Shown: in pieces, positions 18,035-27,104 of the stretch
Layout of the letters: each line of letters opens with the position of its first letter
How positions within the stretch are numbered: position 1 is the stretch's first letter
Assembly (NCBI GenBank): GCA_016790075.1
Contig: JAEUPP010000018.1
Span: 1-64,000 of the forward strand
Source of the DNA: Rhodanobacteraceae bacterium
GTDB taxonomy: Bacteria > Pseudomonadota > Gammaproteobacteria > Xanthomonadales > Rhodanobacteraceae
Length of the DNA: 64,000 nucleotides
Direction of reading: 5' to 3'
Translations under genes and position numbers: made by a program
The notes under the pieces: model-generated
Databases searched by the model: none
The model's input: only the letters and a program-made list of their open reading frames with translations
What the model was told of the DNA's origin: nothing

Positions 18035-19009
18035 TCATCGCGCCGACGCCGCCGACTGCGCAATCTGCTGCAGCGTCGCAATCATGAAATCGAGCGCTTC
18101 GGAACGGACCAGGTGATCAATGCAGGCCTGCCGGAACGCCTGTTCCTCATCTCCGTTGACCGCTGACAGAAAGGCCTGAGGCAGGATCACAGCATCCTTG
18201 ACCAGGTCGGCCACGTCGAACACGAGCCCACCACGGCGGGTCTTGCCATGCAGTACGGCCAGTCCGTGCGGCAGCCCCAGCACCCAGCAGGCGCTGGCGG
18301 CCAGTCCATAGGCCAGATAGTTGCCGTGGTCGAGAAAGCGATTGGCTGGATCGCTGCCGCTGCCGCGCTTGGCTCGCGTGAATTCGCCGTAGCGCGTCGC
18401 CTGCGCACAGAGCTTGAACAGTTGCTTGCTGAGCCGCGCTTCGCTGGCCAGCAGCGCGACATTGTCTGCTGCAACATCAACCTCGGAATGTGCCTGCGCG
18501 ATCAGTACCTGCACGCTTTCGGCTGGCATGCTGAAACCAGCCTGGCGCAGCGACCGGCTGCCTGTCCACTCCGCCGTTATCCGTTCCAGCCGCGCGTGCT
18601 GCAGCAGCTTGGCCGCTGCAAGCCGGCGCGGCTCATCAAACCAGAAACTGACCCACGCCTGCAGATATTCCGTCGGCCGGTATTCGCTCTGCGGACACAA
18701 CCAGGAGACGTCGACCTCCACTTCGTTGGCGCAGAACAGCGGCGTTCCACCGCCTCCGGCAAAACCGACCAGCACGCCGGCCTTGGCCAGTTCGCGCATC
18801 GCCGCCTGCGTCACTGAGGTTCCGGTACCCAGCAGCAAGGTCGTCGTATTGGCGATGGGAATGTTCCAGTACAGCGACCGCCGGCCTTCATCGGTCACGT
18901 ATTCCACACGACCGCCATTGACCAGGACACGGCAGTGTTCGAGGTAATACAGGTTGGCGCGCTTGGAATGCAGGATGCTCTTGAGATCCGATGGCGAAAG
19001 ATCCTGCAT
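18035..19009 (-). CDS. cas1: CRISPR integrase Cas1 (type I-F)
   Basis: A 324-residue protein, the same length as P. aeruginosa Cas1. The N-terminal beta domain (ANLYYLEHCRVLVNGGRVEY) and type I-F insert (SEYRPTEYLQAWVSFWFDE) are followed by the helical catalytic domain, which contains HGNYLAYGLAASACWVLGLP and the downstream FDVADLVKDAVILP with the conserved aspartates. It integrates new spacers together with Cas2-3. The ATG at 19009 was chosen because AGGAGG lies 5 nt upstream and the protein then begins MQDLSPSDLKSILHSKRANL as in relatives. It is the first gene of the cas operon. Confidence 0.97.
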   Translation of the reverse strand: MQDLSPSDLKSILHSKRANLYYLEHCRVLVNGGRVEYVTDEGRRSLYWNIPIANTTTLLLGTGTSVTQAAMRELAKAGVLVGFAGGGGTPLFCANEVEVDVSWLCPQSEYRPTEYLQAWVSFWFDEPRRLAAAKLLQHARLERITAEWTGSRSLRQAGFSMPAESVQVLIAQAHSEVDVAADNVALLASEARLSKQLFKLCAQATRYGEFTRAKRGSGSDPANRFLDHGNYLAYGLAASACWVLGLPHGLAVLHGKTRRGGLVFDVADLVKDAVILPQAFLSAVNGDEEQAFRQACIDHLVRSEALDFMIATLQQIAQSAASAR

Positions 19010-19350
19010 CCGCGCCTCCTGACGGCATACCGGGATGCCGCGCATGTAACTTTGCCACTACATGACCATCCTGTAGTTGTGCACAGCGGCAACACCGCCA
19101 CGCAGCAGCAGGCCGACCGGGGCACGGCGCCAGTCACAGCCGCCAGCCCAGCCTTCTTGAGTAAAAAGAAAATTTTTTAATAAGTAAAGTTAAATATTAC
19201 GAACACACGAGAAAAGTTTGCCGAACGAAAGGCCTGGCGCGGAAAAAACAGGCAACGGCGCGAGGGTGGCAAGCTGCGCCGACCGACGCCACTATGACGG
19301 TGGGACCGTCCCAAAGGCGTTCGGGCTTCCGCCGCCGACGCCTCCAATGC
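19010..19350 (-). promoter_or_regulatory. cas operon upstream region: AT-rich island and two inverted repeats
   Basis: No gene lies here. A 39-bp stretch at 19161-19199 is about 85% A+T in a 65% GC genome, the sharpest composition change in the window. Nearer cas1 are two inverted repeats: CGGCAT/ATGCCG at 19023-19040 and ACTACA/TGTAGT with a 9-nt gap at 19057-19077, about 48 nt before the start codon. The arrangement suits a promoter with operator sites, possibly also silenced by an H-NS-like protein; both ideas are inference. Confidence 0.5.
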
Positions 19351-20139
19351 TCAGTCGTACTCACGCGGCAGAAACGCCGTATCCGCCACAGTCGCACGCT
19401 TACGTGCAATCGCCGCATTGCGCCCACGCAGCAGGCGCAGCTGCCAGCGCTTCTCCAGTCTTAGCGCATGCGCCGGCCGGTGCTGCATGGCGTCAAGTAC
19501 GCGCTTGGCGGCCAGCACCGCATCGGGCGAACGCTCTGCAATCTCCCCAGCCAACGCCAAGGCCGCGCCCAGGGGGTCTTCCGCAACATGCGTGACCAGG
19601 CCCAGGGATTGCGCCTCGTCGCCCCGTACGATACGCGCGGTGAAGGTCAGTTCCTTCGCGATATCGGCACGCACCAGACCACGCAGACTGCGGGTCAGTC
19701 CCATGTCCGGCACCAGCCCCCAGCGCGACTCCATGATGGAGAGCTGAGCATCTGCCTTGGCGAAGCGGATATCGGCCGCCAAAGCCAGCTGCAGGCCCGC
19801 GCCAAAGCAATGCCCGTGAACGGCTGCCAGTACCGGCACGGGCAGCGACTGCCATACGAGGAACGCTTGCTGGAACAGGCTGCGCCCCGGCTTGATCAGC
19901 TGCCAGGCCGCCCAGAGGCGGTGCCGCGGCGCGGCAAGATCGGTCAGGTCGATGCCTGAGGAGAACGACTCCCCTGCTCCGCACAAGACGACGGCACGTA
20001 CTGTGCGGTCGCGGCGCAGTGCACACGCTGCGCGGTGCAATTCGTGCAGCAGGGCAAAGCTGATCGCATTCCGCTTCTCAGGCCGGTTCAGCCGCACCAG
20101 GGCAATGCCGTCGCGGCGTTCTATCTGCAATAGGGTCAT
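19351..20139 (-). CDS. enoyl-CoA hydratase/isomerase (crotonase) family protein
   Basis: A 262-residue crotonase-fold protein. The N-terminus IALVRLNRPEKRNAIS, the oxyanion segment SFSSGIDLTDL (about residues 58-68), VHGHCFGAGLQLALAADIRF and SIMESRWGLVPDMGLTRSL are the usual landmarks. The glutamate in MESRWGLVPD sits where many family members carry a catalytic acid, with aspartate a few residues later, a pattern seen in hydratase/isomerase paralogues rather than FadB. The acyl-CoA substrate cannot be told. The ATG at 20139 has only a weak ribosome site; an ATG at 20163 is an alternative. The gene lies upstream of the cas operon on the same strand but is separated by 341 nt. Confidence 0.85.
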   Translation of the reverse strand: MTLLQIERRDGIALVRLNRPEKRNAISFALLHELHRAACALRRDRTVRAVVLCGAGESFSSGIDLTDLAAPRHRLWAAWQLIKPGRSLFQQAFLVWQSLPVPVLAAVHGHCFGAGLQLALAADIRFAKADAQLSIMESRWGLVPDMGLTRSLRGLVRADIAKELTFTARIVRGDEAQSLGLVTHVAEDPLGAALALAGEIAERSPDAVLAAKRVLDAMQHRPAHALRLEKRWQLRLLRGRNAAIARKRATVADTAFLPREYD

Positions 20140-20192
20140 GCGCTGACCGTAGCACGACGCCATGCGGACACGGCAAGCGGCCTGGCCCTGTA

Positions 20193-20432
20193 TCAGTCGA
20201 TTTCCTTGCCCCAGCCACGCGCTGCCGCCAGGCTGACCAAGGCCAGGATGACGGAGATCGCCAGCCAGGGAAGGGCAGGACCGACAGGCCCGAACTGGTA
20301 ATAAAGCTGTTCGTAGAACGCAGCGCCTCGCCCGCGAAAAGGCGGACCCGGCGAATTGAGGAAATACTGCAGACTGATCGCCGGCAGGACGAGAGCCAGT
20401 ATCCCTGCCCCCCCAGGCCATACGCACTTCAT
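20193..20432 (-). CDS. small two-helix membrane protein, unrecognised
   Basis: A 79-residue protein with two hydrophobic segments, GILALVLPAISLQYFL near the start and ALPWLAISVILALVSLAAA near the end, joined by a polar Gly/Pro/Tyr-rich loop. It ends in a charged RGWGKEID tail. No family is recognised. The ATG at 20432 was preferred to a TTG at 20465. It lies 53 nt upstream of the crotonase gene on the same strand and may share its transcript. Confidence 0.5.
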   Translation of the reverse strand: MKCVWPGGAGILALVLPAISLQYFLNSPGPPFRGRGAAFYEQLYYQFGPVGPALPWLAISVILALVSLAAARGWGKEID

Positions 20433-20788
20433 TGCGGCGTTTGTACGGCTGCGCTTGCGCCTCAACCCGCTGTTTCACACCGCACCGCTCGTTCGATCGG
20501 GATCGTCCGGACGAATGATTTCGTTTCATGGCTCAGCCTGCTATCGGCAGAACAACAATAGTCTTGCCGTCGTGCCAGCCCGCCAAGCGCGAACGGCGCC
20601 TCAGTTCAGGCCAACGCTCCGTAGTAGAAGCATAGGCCGGTGGTCTTGCCATCACCGCATTTTGGTGAACAGGGGGCCCAGGAAGGGCGCGGAAAATTGT
20701 GATGCTGGACCGTGTGGCGATCACCGCCGTACGGTCGGGCGCTGCTCTGTCACCGACTGCCGCCAGCCGCCAGACCGGGAGAGCAACC
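20433..20788. other. intergenic region upstream of the first metallopeptidase gene
   Basis: No gene is supported. A 12-bp perfect palindrome TCGTCCGGACGA lies at 20503-20514. The last 90 nt before 20789 resemble the sequence before the paralogous gene at 46005, including the ribosome-site stretch before ATGCCGCAA, so the duplication included the 5' end. Confidence 0.4.
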
Positions 20789-22669
20789 ATGCCGCAATAC
20801 TTCATCGGCATCCGTCGTGTATGCCGCTTCATGGCGTTGGGGCTGTCGCTGGTCTCGGTCTTTCCGCTACAGGCCGCAGCGCCGCTCAAGCTGGCAGTGC
20901 CGCCCGCGGCCGCAGCCCGGGACTACATCCTGCCGGGCCCTGGCGTGGACCTGAGCCCCCGCATCACGCCCTATTCCCCGAGTGAGGCCGAACAGACCGC
21001 ATTTGCTTGCAGTGATTATTGCGGCACGACGGTCAACTATACGGCCTGGAACGGCACAGCCTATGTGATGCAGGAGTTTGTCGGCCGCAAGATGCGCGTG
21101 CTGATTCCGCAGGCCTGGTTCGATGTGCCCAGTTTTACCGCCGACACGCGACGGCGTTTTGTGGACGCCATCGACCTGAACTATCAGTACGCAACAGAAG
21201 TGGCTGGTGGCGAGCCCAGTGGAACGGGGCTCAATACCATCGCCTTCGTCAACCCTACCGGTTGTGGCGGCTATCCGGTTATTGGCTGCGGCGGCGTCGG
21301 CGCCAAAGGAATCGAGATACTCAACGACGCGACACCCGGCAATAACGCGCACTACTGGCAAACCACCGACAACGATTCAGTGAGCGACAACATCTCGCAT
21401 GAGATGGGGCATAACTTCGACATTTATGGCTTCAGCACCAATGCAAACCTGGGCAGCAACTCGGACGCTGCACATTTTTACGTCTATATGCTGGGCCATG
21501 CCGCAACCTACGACTATTCGCACGATGCCGGGGAATCCGCCGCGCTGAGTTCGCGCGAATTTGCGCTGCAGCAGGAAAGCCAGACTTTTTACGCCTATCG
21601 CGGCGTGGCCGGCGCAACCTGGCAGGCCTGCGGCGCAAACGGCACCTGCGGCATGGAGGCCAACCGTGTACTTGCCGCTCCGCTATACCGTGCCCGCCAG
21701 CTATACGGCCGCGCCGCCTATGCCCGCTTCCTGAACTTTTACAAGGCGCGTCTGGCCAGCACTCCGCCCGCGACGATGCAGGACAGAATGGATCTGCTGT
21801 TCGAGGCCTATTCGGCTGCCGCCAATCGAAACCTGCTCTGCCTGCTGGATACGTTTCAATGGCCGATTTCCGCTGCTGCGCGAGCCCGCGTCAACACCGC
21901 CTATCCCCAGGCCAATCCGGACTGCACACAGCCAGGCGCCAACGGTCAGCCGGTGATACTGGGAGACCCGCTATACAGCGGTATCACCGGCGCAGCGCCA
22001 TACGACAACTCCGCCGCTACCGAATGGCTTTACGTCAATGCACCCGCCAGGATCACCGGGCGCACGCTGGCAGGCCGTGACTCGTTTTTTGAAGTTCCCA
22101 ATTTGACCAATTCCCATGTTCGCGTCTTTTACTGTTCCGCAGCGGGGACCGGCACAACAGCCCACGTGCTGTATTGGGTCGGCGGTACCACGTTGTATGG
22201 GTCGTCGTTCGTGACGCCGGTACGCGGCGCGTGCACCCTGGGCTTCTATCATCAGAAGCCAGTGAATTCTGACCCCTTCATGCTGGGCGCCACCGGTGTC
22301 ACTGCGGCAAACGAAGGCGCCTATACCGTAAGCATTGCAAAGGAGCCCTATTCACCTCGGCGCTGGGCCGATTTGGTCGTCTCACGAAATCCGGCAACGG
22401 GTGCGCTTACCTTTTCCGTCGCCAATGTGGATGAAACCCTGGTGGAAAGCGGTGCCCAGGCGGTGCGCTACTGGGTGCAAGGGCGCGGCTGGGTAGCCAG
22501 CGCCAGCTGGAGTGGTAATCGCATGGCAAGCTGGCAGCCCGCTGCGAACGAAGACGTGTCCGGACTCGTCATGCGCGCCCAGGTCTACGGCATCGACGGC
22601 CCTGTCAGCAATCGCAGCAAACCCGTCGTATATCGCCTGGACAGAATTTTTGGCAATGGCTACGAATAA
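20789..22669 (+). CDS. secreted HExxH zinc metallopeptidase, copy 1
   Basis: A 626-residue protein with a signal peptide (RFMALGLSLVSVFPLQAA, cleaved near residue 30). The zinc motif is HEMGH at residues 204-208, in the context ISHEMGHNFDIYGF; the residues after it do not follow the HExxHxxGxxD of metzincins, so the peptidase family is unassigned. A Cys-rich stretch precedes it (TGCGGYPVIGCGGVG). The C-terminal 200 residues form a beta-rich region holding the WVQGRGWVAS motif, and the protein ends RIFGNGYE, a tail shared with other secreted proteins here. The start at 20789 has GGGAGAG about 6 nt upstream. The product is close to that of the gene at 46005-47900. The substrate is unknown. Confidence 0.78.
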   Translation: MPQYFIGIRRVCRFMALGLSLVSVFPLQAAAPLKLAVPPAAAARDYILPGPGVDLSPRITPYSPSEAEQTAFACSDYCGTTVNYTAWNGTAYVMQEFVGRKMRVLIPQAWFDVPSFTADTRRRFVDAIDLNYQYATEVAGGEPSGTGLNTIAFVNPTGCGGYPVIGCGGVGAKGIEILNDATPGNNAHYWQTTDNDSVSDNISHEMGHNFDIYGFSTNANLGSNSDAAHFYVYMLGHAATYDYSHDAGESAALSSREFALQQESQTFYAYRGVAGATWQACGANGTCGMEANRVLAAPLYRARQLYGRAAYARFLNFYKARLASTPPATMQDRMDLLFEAYSAAANRNLLCLLDTFQWPISAAARARVNTAYPQANPDCTQPGANGQPVILGDPLYSGITGAAPYDNSAATEWLYVNAPARITGRTLAGRDSFFEVPNLTNSHVRVFYCSAAGTGTTAHVLYWVGGTTLYGSSFVTPVRGACTLGFYHQKPVNSDPFMLGATGVTAANEGAYTVSIAKEPYSPRRWADLVVSRNPATGALTFSVANVDETLVESGAQAVRYWVQGRGWVASASWSGNRMASWQPAANEDVSGLVMRAQVYGIDGPVSNRSKPVVYRLDRIFGNGYE

Positions 22670-22711
22670 TCGGCCACACTTCCGCTACACGACAGCAACC
22701 CGCCGCCACGC

Positions 22712-24187
22712 TCAACGCACACCATGCATCAGCTTGTTGATCATTGGTGAGAACAACAAAAACGCCGCGCCCATGCCAAAACCCGCATAGGCGATAAAGG
22801 TATACGTTCCTACATAGCCGGTGATCCCCGCATCCGCCGCAACGGCGATCGACGCCGCCTTGCCGGCCACCCAGTTGCCCATGGCCGAGCAGAGGAACCA
22901 GGCGCCCATGGCCATGCCGGTTTCCTTGGGCGCGGCGAGCTTGGACACCATCGACAGACCGATAGGCGAGAGGCAGAGCTCACCCATGGTATTGAGCGCG
23001 TAGACAAGGGCCAGCATGATCCACGGAATGCGCTGGTTCGCGTCGGCCATGAACTGGATGCTGAGCACCAGTGTGGTGAAGCCGATCGCGACGAAGATCA
23101 GCGCGATCGCAAACTTGCGCGGCACGGACGGATTCAGGTTGCTTGCTTCCAGCCGCGGCCAAAGCCAGGCGAAAAGCGGCCCCAGCAGAATGATGAACAC
23201 CGGGTTGAACGACTGGAACAGGGTGAAGTTGAACGGCGCGTCGACGTGATCTTTGGCGAAGAAGTTGAGGCTCGATCCGGCCTGTTCAAACATGCCCCAG
23301 AACAGGATCTTGGCGAGAAACAGCAGCAGCATCGCGGTATAGCGGTGCAACTGCACGCGATCGCCGCTCTGGATGCTGCCGCCAATGAAATAGACGGTCA
23401 GCACAGCGAACATCAGCAGCAGGATGTAACCAACCAGATCGGCCTTGCTCAACAGCAGGTAGGCCAGCGGCACACAGGCGATGCAGCCGACCGCCACCTT
23501 GAGCGTACGCACGACGTTCTGTGCCGGGACTGGCGCCTCACCAATGTGCCCCAGCCAGCCACGCAGCCACTGGAACATGATCAGCCCCAAGATCATGCCG
23601 ATCGCCGCGCAGAAGAATCCCCAGCGAAAGCCAAAGTAGTGACCGACGATGGCACCGCAGATCAGTGGCGCCAGCGCGCCGCCGGCATTGATGCCCATGT
23701 AGAAGATCGTGAAGCCGGAGTCACGCCGTGCATCACCCGGAGCGTAGAGCTTGCCGACCATGGTGGAAATATTCGGCTTGAACAGGCCATTGCCGACAAC
23801 GATGGTCGCCAGCCCGAGCAAGAACCAGGACAGCTGCGGAATCATCAGCAGGAACAGCCCCACCGCCATGATGGCGCCGCCCAGCATGATCGAGGGCCTG
23901 TAGCCAAGATAGCGATCGGCGACAAAGCCGCCGAACAGGCCGGTCGCATAGATCAGCGCGGTATAGGCGCCGTAGGTCAGGCTTGCCGTCGACTTCGCCT
24001 CGCCGGGCGGCAGATGGCTGAAAAACGTGGCGGCGACATAGGCCGCGAGCAACGCACGCATACCGTAGTAGGCAAAGCGCTCCCAGAACTCCGCACCGAA
24101 CAGCATCCACAGCGCGCGCGGATGACCAAGGAATTCACCTGGCGGCGGCGGCAGGAAGGCATCCCGTGTCGAGGGCGTTGCAGTCAT
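22712..24187 (-). CDS. POT-family proton-coupled oligopeptide transporter
   Basis: A 491-residue major-facilitator protein of the POT/PTR group with about 14 membrane helices. The proton-coupling signature EFWERFAYYG is in helix 1 (about residues 33-42), and GNGLFKPNISTMVGKLY with DSGFTIFYMGINAGG forms the second POT signature. FEQAGSSLNFF in the second half is also conserved. It imports di- or tripeptides with protons. It is convergent with the metallopeptidase gene at 43 nt and lies downstream of a second POT gene with which it shares much sequence, so the pair is an old tandem duplication. Confidence 0.9.
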   Translation of the reverse strand: MTATPSTRDAFLPPPPGEFLGHPRALWMLFGAEFWERFAYYGMRALLAAYVAATFFSHLPPGEAKSTASLTYGAYTALIYATGLFGGFVADRYLGYRPSIMLGGAIMAVGLFLLMIPQLSWFLLGLATIVVGNGLFKPNISTMVGKLYAPGDARRDSGFTIFYMGINAGGALAPLICGAIVGHYFGFRWGFFCAAIGMILGLIMFQWLRGWLGHIGEAPVPAQNVVRTLKVAVGCIACVPLAYLLLSKADLVGYILLLMFAVLTVYFIGGSIQSGDRVQLHRYTAMLLLFLAKILFWGMFEQAGSSLNFFAKDHVDAPFNFTLFQSFNPVFIILLGPLFAWLWPRLEASNLNPSVPRKFAIALIFVAIGFTTLVLSIQFMADANQRIPWIMLALVYALNTMGELCLSPIGLSMVSKLAAPKETGMAMGAWFLCSAMGNWVAGKAASIAVAADAGITGYVGTYTFIAYAGFGMGAAFLLFSPMINKLMHGVR

Positions 24188-24208
24188 GGCAAAGGGTCCG
24201 TCGTGAAA

Positions 24209-24238
24209 CGCAGCGGCCCGGGTTCCCGGGCCGCTGCG
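24209..24238. terminator. 14-bp perfect hairpin between the two POT genes
   Basis: Arms CGCAGCGGCCCGGG and CCCGGGCCGCTGCG are separated by 2 nt; on the minus strand the stem is followed by TTTC. It could end part of the transcript from the upstream POT gene or set unequal expression of the pair. Confidence 0.5.
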
Positions 24239-24271
24239 CAGAATGGTGCGAGGATGGCAGCCGAAGCGCCG

Positions 24272-25810
24272 TTACTTGACGCCGTGCATCAGCTTCTGGA
24301 TCAGCGGCGCGATCAGGAACAGCAGCACGCCCGGAATGACCAGGGCCCAGAAGCCAAAGGTATAGCCGGCGTAGGCGGACTGCACGGTCATGCCGCCCTC
24401 ACCGCTGACGTAGCTGGCGAAAATGCCGGAAAGATTGTTGCCGATGCCGGTGGAAAGAAACCAGCCGCCCATGCCAAAACCAACTAGGCGCACCGGCGCC
24501 AGCTTGGTCACCATCGACAAGCCAATCGGCGACAGGCACAGCTCGCCAACGGACTGGATCACGTACACCATGAACAACGTCCAGAAAGGGATTTTCCCAG
24601 AAGTATCAACAAGACTGGACAAGGCGAACATCAGCAGCAAAAAGGCCAGGCCATTGAAGATCAGGCCCAGGCCGAACTTGCGCGGGATCGACGGGTTGGC
24701 GCGGCGCATGCTCAACCAGATCCAGGCCACGACCGGCGCCAGCACGATGATCGCCAGCGAATTTACCGACTGGAACCAGGCGTTGGGAAATACCGTGTCA
24801 CCCGTGATGCCTTTGATAAAATCCGCCATGCCGCCGCTGAAAATCCCGCGATCAACGATCTTGTCCGCGAGGAACGTGAACGAGCTGCCAGCCTGTTCAA
24901 AGAACATCCAGAACAGCACGTTGAACGCAAAGATCAGCAACATCGCGATGACCCGGTCGCGCTGTACGGTCCCCTCCCGGATGCCTTCAGCCAGCAGCAG
25001 TGCGCACAATGCGACGAACAACAGGCCAAGCACCCAGGCCAGCGCATTGGCTCCCATCGCGAGCAGCAGGTAGGTCAACGGAATCGCGACGACGATACCG
25101 CCGAGCACATAGAACACATTGCGGTGTCCTTTGGCATCCGGCGGCGGGTGGCCGACGTCGAGCAACTGGCGACGCCCGAGCCAGAACCACACCAGACTGA
25201 TCAGCATGCCGATGCCCGATGCGATAAACACGATCTTGTAAGAGGGCATACCCTCGCTACCGAACACTCGCTGTGCGAGGGCCTGGGTCAACAGAGGCGC
25301 GACAAAGCCACCGAGATTGATGCCCATGTAGAAAATCGTGAACCCCGAATCGCGGCGTTCGTCACCGACCCCATAGAGCTTGCCGACCATGGTGGAAATG
25401 TTCGGCTTGAACAGCCCGTTACCACAAATGATCGTCGCCAGGCCTAGCTGGAAAATCTGCTCGTTTGGCAGCGAGATCATAAACAGGCCACTGGCCATGA
25501 CTGCCGCGCCGACGAGAATCGAGCGCTGATACCCCAGTACCCTGTCCGCAACATAGCCGCCGAAAATTGCCGCGGCGTAAACCAGCGCCAGATAGGCTCC
25601 GTAGGTGCGGTTGGCCGAAGCCTCGCCAGCGGCATCGCCACCGTGGAACTGCGCGACTATGTAAAGCACCAGCGCCCAGCGAATGCCGTAGAACGCGAAG
25701 CGCTCCCAGAATTCGGTCATGAACAGCATCCACAGCGGACGTGGATGGCCCATGGTCTGTGGATAGTCAGGCGGCGCGCTGGGCGCAGTCGTTTCGGCGG
25801 TACCGCTCAT
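24272..25810 (-). CDS. POT-family proton-coupled oligopeptide transporter, second copy
   Basis: A 512-residue POT transporter with the same signatures as its neighbour: EFWERFAFYG in helix 1, GNGLFKPNISTMVGKLYGVG and FTIFYMGINLGG, and FEQAGSSFTF in the second half. Both copies end in a KLMHGV tail. It is longer by an insert near residues 340-360 (GIFSGGMADFIKGITG). The ATG at 25810 is set by GGGGAGAG about 5 nt upstream; an in-frame start at 25873 lacks this. It probably imports small peptides across the inner membrane. The next gene upstream is kynA on the same strand, 158 nt away. Confidence 0.9.
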   Translation of the reverse strand: MSGTAETTAPSAPPDYPQTMGHPRPLWMLFMTEFWERFAFYGIRWALVLYIVAQFHGGDAAGEASANRTYGAYLALVYAAAIFGGYVADRVLGYQRSILVGAAVMASGLFMISLPNEQIFQLGLATIICGNGLFKPNISTMVGKLYGVGDERRDSGFTIFYMGINLGGFVAPLLTQALAQRVFGSEGMPSYKIVFIASGIGMLISLVWFWLGRRQLLDVGHPPPDAKGHRNVFYVLGGIVVAIPLTYLLLAMGANALAWVLGLLFVALCALLLAEGIREGTVQRDRVIAMLLIFAFNVLFWMFFEQAGSSFTFLADKIVDRGIFSGGMADFIKGITGDTVFPNAWFQSVNSLAIIVLAPVVAWIWLSMRRANPSIPRKFGLGLIFNGLAFLLLMFALSSLVDTSGKIPFWTLFMVYVIQSVGELCLSPIGLSMVTKLAPVRLVGFGMGGWFLSTGIGNNLSGIFASYVSGEGGMTVQSAYAGYTFGFWALVIPGVLLFLIAPLIQKLMHGVK

Positions 25811-25968
25811 GCGGCTCTCCCCTGTGGGTTTTTTTGGCTGGATTGGATGAGCCGCTTCCGCCCTGGCCGGCAAGCAGCCGCCAAGCTTTAACCGGAGCAG
25901 CCGGTTCAGTCAAACGCGGACGATGCTGCGATGCGCAACTCGGCGAATCGCATCGCAAGCGCGCCGGA

Positions 25969-26820
25969 TCAGGTACCGATCACGGTCCGCACTTCAAACA
26001 GTTCCGGGAAGAAAGTCAGCTCCAACGCGCGTTTGAGAAACGCCACGCCAGACGATCCGCCCGTGCCACGGCGGAAACCGATAATGCGCTCCACGGTTTT
26101 CATGTGCCTGAAACGCCAGAGCTGGAAACTTTCCTCGACATCTACCAGCTGTTCGCAGAGGTGATAAGCCGACCAGTACTGCTCGGTGTTCTCGTAGATG
26201 CGCCGGTACACCTCGACCAGCTCCACGCGACGTTCATAAGGCTGCGACCAGTCACGCTCCGTGCAGGCCTGCGGTACCGCATGCCCCTGACGCGCGAGAT
26301 GACGCAGGAATTCGTCGTAGAGGCTGGGTGCATGAAGCACACGGGCGAGCTCCGCCTGCAGCACGGGCGCATGGGCGAACACCGCAAGCATGTCGGCGTT
26401 CTTGTTGCCGAGCAGGAATTCGATGGTGCGGTATTGGTGGGACTGAAATCCGGAAGCCGGCCCCAGCACATGGCGGAATTGCAGGTACTCCGACGGCGTC
26501 AGGGTCTCCAGCACTGCCCATTGCTCAAACAGCTGGCGCTGGATTTGCTTGACGCGCGCAAGGATCTTGAGACAAGGCCCGACGTCATCGTCGGCCAGGT
26601 GCGCAATCGCGGATTTCAGCTCATGAATGATGAGCTTCATCCAGAGTTCCGACGTCTGGTGCTGGATGATGAACAGCAGTTCGTCATGGTGCACTGGCTG
26701 CGACAAGGGCAGTTGCGCCGACAGCAAGGTATCCAGTTGCAGATAGCCGCCATAACTCACGCGATCTTTCAGATCGGTCGTGATGCTGGCTTCGAGTTCA
26801 CGCTTGATCGTATCTGTCAC
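25969..26820 (-). CDS. kynA: tryptophan 2,3-dioxygenase
   Basis: A 283-residue haem enzyme, close throughout to the Xanthomonas campestris protein. Conserved blocks are [33 protein letters not shown] (substrate pocket, about residues 44-62), [18 protein letters not shown], and [19 protein letters not shown], where the haem-binding histidine is residue 239. The protein ends [14 protein letters not shown]. It opens the indole ring of tryptophan to N-formylkynurenine, the first step of the kynurenine route. The start is a GTG at 26820 with a weak ribosome site; no better in-frame ATG exists. Other kynurenine-pathway genes are not in the window. Confidence 0.95.
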   Translation of the reverse strand: MTDTIKRELEASITTDLKDRVSYGGYLQLDTLLSAQLPLSQPVHHDELLFIIQHQTSELWMKLIIHELKSAIAHLADDDVGPCLKILARVKQIQRQLFEQWAVLETLTPSEYLQFRHVLGPASGFQSHQYRTIEFLLGNKNADMLAVFAHAPVLQAELARVLHAPSLYDEFLRHLARQGHAVPQACTERDWSQPYERRVELVEVYRRIYENTEQYWSAYHLCEQLVDVEESFQLWRFRHMKTVERIIGFRRGTGGSSGVAFLKRALELTFFPELFEVRTVIGT

Positions 26821-27104
26821 GGTCGCTTCGTCCGCAGGGAAACCTGAGCAGCATACGCGATCGCGGCGGCGGGACAGACCACGACCACACCGTGGGGCAA
26901 GCGGCGGACCGGCTGGATTTGCTGCGCCTGATCTTGCCTAGCCGCGTCCGCCTTGCTATCAAGGCCACCCCTCGACCGGCGCGGTCCGCTGCAGCACTGG
27001 ATCTGCGCACGCACCGGTCACCAACGCCCTAGCCCGGCATCGCCGCTGTCCACATCGGCTTGCCAGGCCGGTGTCTGTTTCGGCTCCACTCTGCGGAGGC
27101 TTAC

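Noticed and set aside
16426-18087. 553-residue plus-strand frame
   Set aside because: Antisense to cas2-3, whose motifs are all in the correct order; high GC keeps the opposite frame open.
23246-24487. 413-residue plus-strand frame rich in His, Gln and Asp
   Set aside because: Antisense to a POT transporter; its composition is the complement of membrane-helix codons.
27060-27104. TTG start giving 15 extra residues to pdhA
   Set aside because: No ribosome site; GTG at 27105 has CGGAGG at proper spacing.
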